The notes beneath the pieces are model-generated. The model saw nothing but the letters and a program-made list of their open reading frames with translations, made no database searches and was not told the DNA's origin. From positions 1 through 21,847 of the forward strand of contig JAEZKL010000145.1 in the NCBI GenBank assembly GCA_023415475.1: a DNA stretch of 21,847 bases, given 5' to 3'. Source of the stretch: Bacillota bacterium. Its GTDB lineage: Bacteria > Bacillota > Clostridia > Lachnospirales > Lachnospiraceae. Made by a program: the position numbers and the translations under genes. Of the stretch, positions 15,281-21,720 are shown piece by piece (within the stretch, counting starts at the first letter, position 1; each line of letters begins with the position of its first letter).

Positions 15281-15330
15281 CAATCCTTAGAATGGTCACG
15301 AAACATACTTTCTATATTAGATCAATAGCT

Positions 15331-16254
15331 TCATAAGCAATTAAAATTCTTCAGATAGCGCATGTTCTTAATCACAAGCTCACCCTTCCACCAACTCTTT
15401 GCGATTGCCCATTCCTCGGGGTATGCTTCCCAACTCCAGGTCACGTCCCAGATACCCTCCCTGTTGCGATTATTCTTAATGAATTCACATTCAAAGGCTG
15501 CAATCTCCTTGTTATTCGCACAGAAGATACTATCCGGTGTTTTAAAGAACTGGGAGGGCTTGCAGACATAGGAGGTTGCCCAGATGGAAGTATCCTTCGT
15601 AATCGCTTCTTGAACCAGTACCACCAGCTTCTGTCTCATTACTTCCAGATCGATGACGTCAGTTACATTTGCCTGCTCCAGGTATTCCAGGAGAGCAATG
15701 AAGCAATTCAAGGTATGCATATCTATCTCCTGCGCTAGAAGCAGATAAGCCATTGCTTCCTTAGCGATACGGGCACATCCTTCGAACAGCTTCGTCTGCC
15801 TCTCACCATAGCATAAGCCGAAGCCGGCAAGACCTACTGTCGGATTGTATTTGTTATGACCGGAATATGTGTGTCCAACCTCCCACCAGGACGCATGGGG
15901 ATAGTCATTGTTACTTGGAATATTACTTGACCAGAGCTCCCCCTCCATGTCCTTACCGCTGGCAAGATAGCGTAATATCCCCTGGATAATTGGATGTTCC
16001 CGGTCTGTGAAACCTATCTCCCTTACTATTTCAATTGCATGAAACACCTGAATCGGAGCTGAATCGGGATTCCAGGAATCCGCCTCCAGCGCATGCCCAA
16101 AGCCTCCATCCTCGTTCTGATAGGCTAATAAGCAATTCACCACCGCCTCCTTACTTCCCCCCTCAAAATGGTACTGCCAGCGGGCTAGCTCCAGTGGTCT
16201 CGCATTACGATACATCCATTTACGCACTTTCTCATATAGAGTATTTTCCATCAT
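15331..16254 (-). CDS. Hypothetical protein with a prenyltransferase/terpene cyclase-like toroid fold
   Basis: A 307-residue soluble protein, rich in Trp and Tyr. Residues 43-59 (LLAYQNEDGGFGHALEAD) are a QW-like motif as in the alpha-alpha toroid of squalene cyclases and prenyltransferase beta subunits. HASWWEVGHTY and, near the end, IWDVTWSWEAYPEEWAIAKSWWKGE look like later repeats of the same kind. The DxDD acid motif of cyclases is not evident, so enzymatic activity is uncertain; many such stand-alone bacterial proteins have no known role. There is no signal peptide. Two ATGs open the frame (16254 and 16251); GGGGAAGGG lies a few bases upstream. No operon partner is apparent. Confidence 0.65.
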   Translation of the reverse strand: MMENTLYEKVRKWMYRNARPLELARWQYHFEGGSKEAVVNCLLAYQNEDGGFGHALEADSWNPDSAPIQVFHAIEIVREIGFTDREHPIIQGILRYLASGKDMEGELWSSNIPSNNDYPHASWWEVGHTYSGHNKYNPTVGLAGFGLCYGERQTKLFEGCARIAKEAMAYLLLAQEIDMHTLNCFIALLEYLEQANVTDVIDLEVMRQKLVVLVQEAITKDTSIWATSYVCKPSQFFKTPDSIFCANNKEIAAFECEFIKNNRNREGIWDVTWSWEAYPEEWAIAKSWWKGELVIKNMRYLKNFNCL

Positions 16255-16396
16255 AGCTTTCCCTTCCCCTTTCCATCAAAATCATCTTCTTAAAATCCCT
16301 GTACTTATCCGATTATTTATCGTTTCTCATACTGATTAATATCTTACTTTATTGACCATTATCATATATCTATGGGTTAATCTTAATTAAGGCTTT

Positions 16397-16507
16397 TCTT
16401 TATAACTCCCTTGTTTTATAACGCCTTCGTCTTATTACTCTTTTACTTTATTACTCTTTTGTTTTATTACTCCTTCGTTTTATTACTCCTTCGTCTTATT
16501 CGGCTTC
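16397..16507. repeat. 16-bp tandem repeat, about six to seven units
   Basis: Six consecutive 16-bp units run from 16397 to 16492, with the two at 16461-16492 identical (GTTTTATTACTCCTTC), and a divergent partial unit at 16493-16507. The array begins inside the last codons of the MmcQ/YjbR gene (stop at 16483) and extends past its end. On the coding strand each unit reads GAAGGAGTAATAAAAC, so several units carry stop codons. Confidence 0.8.
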
Positions 16508-16881
16508 TCTGTGCTATCCTTCTCTAAAACTATGAGCTTCTCTCTGTCCTGCTTACGAAGTCTCTTGACCGCTTCCTCGTAGGAGATATCAATCATATCC
16601 CAAATCAGCCTTTCATCCAAACCTCTGTCTAAGTATACCGTGTTCTTATAGGGTTTTTGACGATCCGGGCAATGGTAGCCGACGATGACCACCCCCGGAT
16701 AGCTTCTTCGATAAAAATCCGACAATACCGGCTCGCACCTCAGTGTGAGCTTTCCTTCCGGGTACCATTCTAAGAAAATCCGATTACCTACTTTATAGCA
16801 GATTGGAAAAGGTCCAAAGGGAGTCTCCGCAAAGGCACCGATTTTGGCCATGCAGTAATTATTAATATCCTCGTAGGTCAT
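16483..16881 (-). CDS. MmcQ/YjbR family protein
   Basis: A 132-residue cytosolic protein of the MmcQ/YjbR type, a small fold often listed as DNA-binding (CyaY-like) but with no settled function. It matches over most of its length: an N-terminal helix MTYEDINNYCMAK, FAETPFGPFPICYKVGNRIFLEW, then LTLRCEP, YPGVVIVGYHC, NTVYLDRGLDERLIWDMIDISYEEAVKRL. The last 15 residues are a charged tail (EKDSTEKPNKTKE) encoded by the start of a 16-bp tandem array, so the tail may vary between strains. The start has AAAGGAG six bases before ATG. It appears monocistronic. Confidence 0.8.
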   Translation of the reverse strand: MTYEDINNYCMAKIGAFAETPFGPFPICYKVGNRIFLEWYPEGKLTLRCEPVLSDFYRRSYPGVVIVGYHCPDRQKPYKNTVYLDRGLDERLIWDMIDISYEEAVKRLRKQDREKLIVLEKDSTEKPNKTKE

Positions 16882-16954
16882 AAGCTTCTCCTTTCAAGAA
16901 GACCATTGCAACCTGCTTATCTGTGGATCTGCAATTGTCTATACCCCAATTATA

Positions 16955-16988
16955 TAAAATGAACATGACGCAAGTATGTCATGTTCAT
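16955..16988 (-). terminator. Terminator overlapping the stop codon of the WYL regulator gene
   Basis: ATGAACATGAC (16959-16969) pairs perfectly with 16978-16988 around 8 bases; on the minus strand TTTTAT follows. The upstream arm includes the TGA at 16985-16987. Confidence 0.8.
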
Positions 16989-17890
16989 TCATAATGCCTT
17001 AAAATATTTTCAGCTATCTTCTTTATCTCCTGCTTAAGCCCCTTCGGATAGACGACCTCAACCTTATCACCAAAGCTTAAGATCCAACTAATCATATAAT
17101 CTTTATTCGCAAAGCCTGTCCGAAATAAAAGCCTGCCATCCTCCTGCGTGGTAAAGCACTCCATACCATATTCGTCAATGAGGCGGTATTTGACACCGGC
17201 ATCGAAAAGCAGGGTGATCGAAAGCTCTTCTCCAAAATATCGGTCAAAATCCTTATCCTCGTCACTGATTGCCCTCTGTTGAAATACTTCCTCAGTGTCC
17301 TTCAGCTCCCATAACCTGTTCAGCTTGAACAATCGAAAATCCTGTCGTTCCAGGCAATAGCCGAATACATACCAGCCTGCCCATTGAAAGGTCAGAAAAT
17401 AAGGCTCAATCCTTCTCAGACTGTCACCCTTGTTGCTGTAATACCGGAAGCTGATCAGCCTATTATTCAGAATTGCATCCTTTATTAAGGCTATCTTTCC
17501 GGTAAGCTCACTCTTATAATGGGAAGAGAGATTTATTATGATGCTATCCCGTATCGATACCACATTCTCCTTCTTAAGGAAGAATTTATTCAGCAGCTGT
17601 TCTGCTCCGACCTGCGGGGTTATACTGTCCATTCCCCTAAGTGCAGCCACCACATGCTCCATCTCCTGATAGGTCAGAACGCTCTTATCGATTCGATAGC
17701 CATCCGCTATGTAGATTCCACCGTTCCCTCCCTGTGTCGTTATTACCGGAATTCCCGCCTTACATAAATCCTCAATATCACGATTGATGGTTCTACGCGA
17801 CACCTCAAATTTCTCAGCGAGATAGGGTGCGGTGACCTTCTCCTTCTGCAGCAATATCATGACAATACCTAACAAACGGTCTATCTTCAT
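16985..17890 (-). CDS. WYL-domain transcriptional regulator
   Basis: A 301-residue DNA-binding regulator of the YafY type. Residues 1-60 form a winged helix (MKIDRLLGIVMILLQKEKVTAPYLAEKFEVSRRTINRDIEDL), the middle is the WYL domain (ISFRYYSNKGDSLRRIEPYFL, GWYVFGYCLERQDFRLFKLNRL) and the C-terminal 80 residues the WCX extension. WYL domains sense ligands, in some cases nucleic acids; the ligand here is unknown. I chose ATG 17888-17890, after a G7 run, because family members start there. An ATG seven codons earlier (17911) with GGAG eight bases before it is possible, but it lies in a GC-rich hairpin (ATGCCG/CGGCAT). It follows the DUF1848 gene by about 36 bp and is the last gene of that group. 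Confidence 0.9.
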   Translation of the reverse strand: MKIDRLLGIVMILLQKEKVTAPYLAEKFEVSRRTINRDIEDLCKAGIPVITTQGGNGGIYIADGYRIDKSVLTYQEMEHVVAALRGMDSITPQVGAEQLLNKFFLKKENVVSIRDSIIINLSSHYKSELTGKIALIKDAILNNRLISFRYYSNKGDSLRRIEPYFLTFQWAGWYVFGYCLERQDFRLFKLNRLWELKDTEEVFQQRAISDEDKDFDRYFGEELSITLLFDAGVKYRLIDEYGMECFTTQEDGRLLFRTGFANKDYMISWILSFGDKVEVVYPKGLKQEIKKIAENILRHYE

Positions 17891-17926
17891 AATCCCCCCC
17901 ATATGCCGCATTACGGCATCTCCACG

Positions 17927-18811
17927 CTAATTTACTGTATCGATGCTACCGATCAAAATCGGTGATTTCGGGTCATGCCTCTCACAATTCTTGATTATGG
18001 AGGCCTCGCTGTGATTGGCATAGCAATAGACACATCCGTTCCTGCAGGTATTATAAGCGCCGATATCTACGCTCTGGATACAGCCACAGCCAATCCGCTG
18101 GCGCTTATCCTTCTTCACCGTAATAGAATGTCCACAGACCCGTTCCATGACCTCCTTATCAATACATGCGGCAGGCTTGATTCCGTCCACCGACAGATTG
18201 ATGGTCTCACAACAGGCTCGTAGCTCAATGTGATACGGCTTTGCAAGCTGTACCAGCTCTGATGCCATACGATGCATCTCTTCGGCTGCTATTTCCATTA
18301 CCACATGCTCCTTTACCCTCTTACTAAGCTTGCTGTATAAATCCACAAAACTAATGGTGCAGATTTCCGTATATCCGTCAAGCTCGCGGCATAGATAAGC
18401 AAACTGCTGCCTGTGATAATCCATGGTATAGGTTTCGTTCAAAATAATCGGATCATATCTCCATAAAACTCTATGCTTGCCAAGCCGATCGGACAATTGA
18501 CGAAAGGTAGCAAGTATATCCGATTTATCTCTCAGATTCGGCTCTATTTCCTTACCGTAAGGTGTCAGCGTGAATTGAAAATAATAGGAATACCCCATCC
18601 GGTCCAGTTGTTCAAGCTGGTCCATCATAGGATCGGGATCCTTCGTCCAGAATACGATACCATCAATATTTTCTACCGACAAATCAACTCTGCACACCTG
18701 AGCATGATTCATCGGATTACGATACAAAGCATAGCCTTCCTTCAGTCTATTGAAAAACCATTCCGAATAATAACCGGGCAGATCCGTTCTACGGGATGCT
18801 GATAATATCAT
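17927..18811 (-). CDS. DUF1848 family protein
   Basis: A 294-residue soluble protein of the DUF1848 family. It opens MILSASRRTDLPGYYSEWF and contains NPMNHAQVCRVDL and IVFWTKDPDPMM, all family hallmarks. Near the C-terminus the cluster CGC (242-244) and CRNGCVYCYAN (Cys256, Cys260, Cys263) give a Cys-x3-Cys-x2-Cys pattern like that of radical-SAM iron-sulfur sites, though placed at the wrong end for a classical radical SAM enzyme. Function is unknown. The start is the ATG at 18811: GGAGG lies five bases before it, overlapping an upstream in-frame ATG at 18823 that has no site of its own. It lies between a GNAT gene and the WYL regulator gene, with short gaps and no terminator between. Confidence 0.85.
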   Translation of the reverse strand: MILSASRRTDLPGYYSEWFFNRLKEGYALYRNPMNHAQVCRVDLSVENIDGIVFWTKDPDPMMDQLEQLDRMGYSYYFQFTLTPYGKEIEPNLRDKSDILATFRQLSDRLGKHRVLWRYDPIILNETYTMDYHRQQFAYLCRELDGYTEICTISFVDLYSKLSKRVKEHVVMEIAAEEMHRMASELVQLAKPYHIELRACCETINLSVDGIKPAACIDKEVMERVCGHSITVKKDKRQRIGCGCIQSVDIGAYNTCRNGCVYCYANHSEASIIKNCERHDPKSPILIGSIDTVN

Positions 18812-18877
18812 GGGAGCCTCCATCCTTATGTATCATTATGTTTATTTATATCTAGTCTTAAAAACAATTCTCTTAGA

Positions 18878-19312
18878 TTATATTGCCTCTCTTTTAATCC
18901 ACTGGGTCATTCCCGCACCGCTCTTGTCGTTCGGGCGTTCCTCAAAACCGAATTTCTTGTAGAAGTCTTCCTTACCCTTTGCCGCCATGAGACAGATATG
19001 GCTTACTTCACCCTGAGCCATTCTATTTTTGATATAATTCATTACCGACTGCATTAATGCTCTACCAATCCCCTGACCTTGATATTCGGGATGCACCACA
19101 ACATCGAGAATCAGCGCTACACAGCCCCCATCGGTTAATACTCTGGACATACCGACAGTCCTCTCACCGTCCTTTGCCGCAATGACAAAATCACTTCTAC
19201 TAAGGCCTGCCTGCGCCTGCTTCTCCGGTATCATGCCCCATCCGGCTGAGTCACGCAGGTTGTTATAATCGGTTACATTTAAATCATGATCATATCTAAT
19301 ATTCAAACCCAT
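18878..19312 (-). CDS. GNAT-family N-acetyltransferase
   Basis: About 144 residues, a complete GNAT fold. The acetyl-CoA pyrophosphate loop is HPEYQGQGIGRALM, after the strand ALILDVVV; FYKKFGFEERP near the end is the usual motif B region. It transfers acetyl from acetyl-CoA to an unknown amine. I prefer the ATG at 19312, preceded by GGTGAT that fits the end of an extended Shine-Dalgarno; an ATG at 19345 would add 11 residues without a ribosome site. It heads the group GNAT-DUF1848-WYL (66 bp to the next gene), from the promoter at 19388-19416. Confidence 0.88.
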   Translation of the reverse strand: MGLNIRYDHDLNVTDYNNLRDSAGWGMIPEKQAQAGLSRSDFVIAAKDGERTVGMSRVLTDGGCVALILDVVVHPEYQGQGIGRALMQSVMNYIKNRMAQGEVSHICLMAAKGKEDFYKKFGFEERPNDKSGAGMTQWIKREAI

Positions 19313-19387
19313 ATTATCACCCGCTCTGTCTTTCACATTTCCCATTAAATTGCTGATGTTATCTTCAAAGTTTTTTACTATTTCTAT

Positions 19388-19416
19388 ATTCTATCAGAAG
19401 AAAATTCAATGTACAA
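19388..19416 (-). promoter_or_regulatory. Promoter of the GNAT-DUF1848-WYL group
   Basis: On the minus strand TTGTAC (19411-19416), 17 bp, TAGAAT (19388-19393). It is divergent from the plus-strand promoter at 19435-19463. Confidence 0.6.
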
Positions 19417-19434
19417 TATAACTTCCAAATTTAG

Positions 19435-19463
19435 TGGAAATCCATGGACGAATATACTATAAT
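19435..19463 (+). promoter_or_regulatory. Promoter of the plus-strand acetyltransferase
   Basis: TGGAAA (19435-19440), 17 bp, TATAAT (19458-19463). It overlaps the first codons of an in-frame upstream extension of the gene, which supports the later ATG at 19561. Confidence 0.6.
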
Positions 19464-19560
19464 ACTAGATAATTATTTCGGTAATGCTCCGATAGAATAT
19501 GAGATTAGCCGGATAAAGCATCAATTACTTAATAAGCTACGGACAGAAAGAGGGAACTAT

Positions 19561-20136
19561 ATGCAGACAAACCTTACGATAAGAATGGCAACAACAGCAG
19601 ATGCGAAGGAAATACTGGATATTTATATTCCTTATATCACAGACACTGCAATCACCTTCGAATATGATATCCCCTCGGTAAGCGAATTTACCGATCGGAT
19701 GAACCAAACACTGAGAAAATATCCTTACCTCGTAGCAGTCGCTGAGGGACAAATCATTGGCTATGCCTATGCTTCACCCTTTAAGGCACGAGCAGCCTAT
19801 GATTGGTCTGTAGAGACTACAATCTATCTGAAGCCGGACTGTCAGGGAAAGGGATATGGCAAGAAGCTTTATTATGCCATGGAGGATATCCTAAAGAAGC
19901 AAAATATCATCAACCTCAATGCCTGCATTGCTTATGCTACCGTGGAAGACGCTCATCTGAACCATACAAGCACTCTCTTTCACGAGCATCTGGGTTACAA
20001 GAAGGTTGCGCATTTCACGAGGTGCGGCTATAAATTCGGAACCTGGTACGATATGATCTGGATGGAGAAAATACTCGGAGAACATCCTGCAAAGCCTATG
20101 CCGGTTATCCCGATTACAGAATTAACAATCGAATAG
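19561..20136 (+). CDS. GNAT acetyltransferase, phosphinothricin acetyltransferase-like
   Basis: A 191-residue enzyme resembling the Pat/PhnO-type GNATs that acetylate phosphinothricin, methionine sulfone or similar compounds. It begins LTIRMATTADAKEILDIYIPYI, has TAITFEYDIPS, YAYASPFKARAAYDWSVETTIYLKPDCQGKGYGKKLY (acetyl-CoA loop QGKGYG), and HLGYKKVAHFTRCGYKFGTWYDMIWMEK, all characteristic. The true substrate in a non-producer is unknown. The ATG at 19561 is preceded by GAGGG at seven bases. The frame stays open upstream to an ATG at 19444, but that would start before the likely transcription start and lacks a ribosome site. The gene stands alone, ending at a bidirectional terminator. Confidence 0.9.
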   Translation: MQTNLTIRMATTADAKEILDIYIPYITDTAITFEYDIPSVSEFTDRMNQTLRKYPYLVAVAEGQIIGYAYASPFKARAAYDWSVETTIYLKPDCQGKGYGKKLYYAMEDILKKQNIINLNACIAYATVEDAHLNHTSTLFHEHLGYKKVAHFTRCGYKFGTWYDMIWMEKILGEHPAKPMPVIPITELTIE

Positions 20137-20174
20137 TTTGTGCCAGTAAGTATGTGTTGTTACTTTCCGGTCAT

Positions 20175-20206
20175 AAAAAAGGAGAGCATCGAATGCTCTC
20201 CTTTTT
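20175..20206. terminator. Bidirectional terminator between the acetyltransferase and tRNA-Pro
   Basis: GGAGAGCAT (20181-20189) pairs with ATGCTCTCC (20193-20201), flanked by A6 on the left and T5 on the right, so it works for the plus-strand gene and the minus-strand tRNA. Confidence 0.92.
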
Positions 20207-20216
20207 GTTCTTATAA

Positions 20217-20291
20217 TCGAGGCGACAAGATTTGAACTTGCGACCTCTGCGTCCCTAACGCAGCGCTCTAGCCAAGCTGAGCCACGCCTCG
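20217..20291 (-). tRNA. tRNA-Pro (anticodon AGG)
   Basis: A 75-nt cloverleaf on the minus strand. The acceptor arms CGAGGCG and CGCCTCG pair perfectly, the D arm is GGCTC/GAGC, and the anticodon arm CTGCG-TTAGGGA-CGCAG gives anticodon AGG with G37, as expected for proline. The T arm is GCAAG-TTCAAAT-CTTGT with one G-U pair. The CCA end is not encoded (A is the discriminator base). A34 would need conversion to inosine to read several Pro codons. Confidence 0.92.
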
Positions 20292-20323
20292 AATTTGTAC
20301 CGTCCGTTTTGGACAGCAAAGTT

Positions 20324-20353
20324 ATTATATTATGATAACCCCCGGTTTGTCAA
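20324..20353 (-). promoter_or_regulatory. tRNA-Pro promoter
   Basis: On the minus strand TTGACA (20348-20353), 18 bp, TATAAT (20324-20329): both boxes at consensus. Two copies of ATTTTTTCAAAGG (20366-20378 and 20381-20393, 15 bp apart) place A-tracts just upstream, like an UP element. Confidence 0.85.
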
Positions 20354-20399
20354 CACAAAGATTATATTTTTTCAAAGGGCATTTTTTCAAAGGAATTTA

Positions 20400-20441
20400 C
20401 TGCCAGAGAATACCAGCTCAAAGTCCGGTATTCTCTGACAG
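20400..20441. terminator. Hairpin downstream of the Asp-rich protein gene
   Basis: A 15-bp stem with one mismatch (CAGAGAATACC pairing exactly with its inverse 20427-20437) lies 22 bp past the stop at 20463. No T run follows, so it may terminate weakly or protect the 3' end. Confidence 0.5.
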
Positions 20442-20462
20442 TATTTTCAAGCTTCTAAATAT

Positions 20463-20951
20463 TTAATCTACCGAACTGCCTCCGAAGTCGGAGCCCCCCG
20501 CATCAAAGCTGCCTGAGTCAAAGCTTCCGGTATCCACACTACCGGAGTCAAAGCTACTGCTTGAATCAAAATCATTGGAGTTAAAGTCATTACCGGCATT
20601 AAAATCGCTATTATCAAAGAAGTTTCCAAAAGCATGATCGCTTCCGTCGAAAGTTCCGGGATTGGGATCCATATAATCCGGAATGCCATCATGATCCGTA
20701 TCTACATTATAAGGCTCCAAGTGATCCGGTATTCCGTCATGATCTCTGTCTACCTGATTCTGTTCCATATAATCCGGAACCCCGTTAAAGTTCATATCGT
20801 TAGCACCGTTATGCATTGTATTATTCATATGCATGTATTGGTCATTCGACCCCATATTCCTTCCACGGTAGTTCCCTCCCTGATTTCTGAACAGTGACAT
20901 TAACAGTGATACTATAATGAATAGTAAAAAAATATAAAATATTCCTGACAT
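20463..20951 (-). CDS. Membrane-anchored Asp-rich protein with thrombospondin type 3-like repeats
   Basis: A 162-residue protein. Residues 3-21 form one hydrophobic helix, followed by a Gly/Asn/Met-rich stretch. Residues about 52-97 hold three units of the form Asn/Asp-x-Asp-x-Asp-Gly-Ile-Pro-Asp (NFNGVPDYMEQ, DRDHDGIPDHLEP, DTDHDGIPDYMDP), the spacing seen in thrombospondin type 3 calcium-binding repeats. The rest is a low-complexity tail of Phe-Asp-Ser-Gly repeats. Calcium binding outside the cell is likely but inferred. I cannot name a function. The start has GGGAGGAG nine bases upstream. It is monocistronic. Confidence 0.75.
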   Translation of the reverse strand: MSGIFYIFLLFIIVSLLMSLFRNQGGNYRGRNMGSNDQYMHMNNTMHNGANDMNFNGVPDYMEQNQVDRDHDGIPDHLEPYNVDTDHDGIPDYMDPNPGTFDGSDHAFGNFFDNSDFNAGNDFNSNDFDSSSSFDSGSVDTGSFDSGSFDAGGSDFGGSSVD

Positions 20952-21083
20952 ATCCTTATACTCCTCCCATAAATGTACTTATATCATAATTAATATATTC
21001 GTCATTGATGATACATAATCTCACCAAATAATACCATTTATAATCTAAGAATGCAATACCAATAATTGGGCCGTCAAGGTAAT

Positions 21084-21109
21084 AAAAAAAGCACTCATAC
21101 GAGTGCTTT
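21084..21109 (-). terminator. Terminator following the tRNA-Thr fragment
   Basis: On the minus strand AAAGCACTC pairs with GAGTGCTTT around 4 bases, followed by more T residues (complement of 21084-21090). It directly follows the tRNA 3' end, as an original tRNA terminator would. Confidence 0.88.
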
Positions 21110-21110
21110 A

Positions 21111-21152
21111 AGCTGTTGGGCAGACTTGAACTGCTGACCTCCTCATTACCAA
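21111..21152 (-). pseudogene. 3' fragment of a tRNA-Thr gene (anticodon loop to acceptor end)
   Basis: On the minus strand the 42 nt read as the second half of a tRNA: anticodon loop TTGGTAA (anticodon GGT, Thr), 3' anticodon strand TGAGG, variable loop AGGTC, T arm AGCAG-TTCAAGT-CTGCC (outermost pair mismatched), 3' acceptor strand CAACAGC and discriminator T. The bases that should supply the 5' half (GCTGTTG acceptor, D arm, CCTCA) are absent beyond 21153; AT-rich sequence is there instead. Such 3' halves are what site-specific integration into tRNA genes leaves at one end. Confidence 0.7.
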
Positions 21153-21465
21153 AGGGAATATAATGGTTTTGTGAATTTTGCTCAAGCTCTGTAATGCTTG
21201 ATTTTATTAACTTTCTCTATTTTTATTCTTTGTGAACAGATGTATAGTATTGTTGAATTAAGTAGTTGTAGTTACCATTTAGTTATCATGTACTGGATTC
21301 ATCTAATGAAACTCATAATAATAAATATAATAAATTTTCCAAATACGACATGTTGCTTTTGGAAATATGTTGTATAATTATTCCATAGAATTCCATTTGA
21401 ATTTTATTGTTGAGATCAATATCGTTTAAATAATTATTCAAAAAAATAATAACGAGGTGCAGAAT
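21153..21465. other. AT-rich gap without a recognised gene
   Basis: No ORF of note. It contains an 8-bp inverted repeat TTTCCAAA/TTTGGAAA (21336-21343 and 21358-21365) just before TATAAT at 21373-21378, a possible regulated promoter for the next plus-strand gene; no good -35 box is seen. Composition is more AT-rich than left of the tRNA fragment. Confidence 0.4.
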
Positions 21466-21720
21466 ATGCAAGTGTTGGTAAATAATACTTATGATTCCGA
21501 TTTAATTGAATGTCCTGATTTTATTGTTGCAAATTTAGTAAAATATCAAGAGGAATATGATAAGTTAGCTGTTATTAATGATTTAATTGTGAATTTAGAA
21601 ACCTTTATAGAATGGGTCAATAATACTTATTTAAAAGATAATGATAAGAAAATAAGTATTATAAGTATTGGCATATACCCGACAGAAGAACAAAAAAAAT
21701 TGCCCAAATTATATTATTGA
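21466..21720 (+). CDS. Hypothetical protein, possibly frameshifted
   Basis: An 84-residue ORF I do not recognise. It starts at ATG 21466 with GAGG eight bases upstream (an in-frame GTG at 21457 overlaps that site). The product is acidic and mostly helical: CPDFIVANLVKYQEEYDKLAVINDLIVNLETFIEWVNNTYL, then a strand KKISIISIGIYPTEEQKK. Near its end lies an A8 run (21692-21699). Reading past it in the -1 frame gives a hydrophobic, open continuation to the window end, so the stop at 21718-21720 may not be the natural end. It lies beyond the tRNA-Thr fragment, in what may be an integrated element. Confidence 0.5.
   Translation: MQVLVNNTYDSDLIECPDFIVANLVKYQEEYDKLAVINDLIVNLETFIEWVNNTYLKDNDKKISIISIGIYPTEEQKKLPKLYY

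Noticed and set aside
16397..16507. CRISPR array
   Set aside because: The 16-bp units are contiguous with no spacers; it is a plain tandem repeat.
19444..19560. N-terminal extension of the plus-strand acetyltransferase from ATG 19444
   Set aside because: It overlaps the likely -10 box (19458-19463), lacks a ribosome site, and family similarity begins at 19561 where GAGGG is present.
20468..20692. A 74-codon overlapping ORF within the Asp-rich protein gene
   Set aside because: Frame shadow produced by the repetitive GAT/TCC-rich coding sequence; the membrane-anchored frame has the ribosome site.
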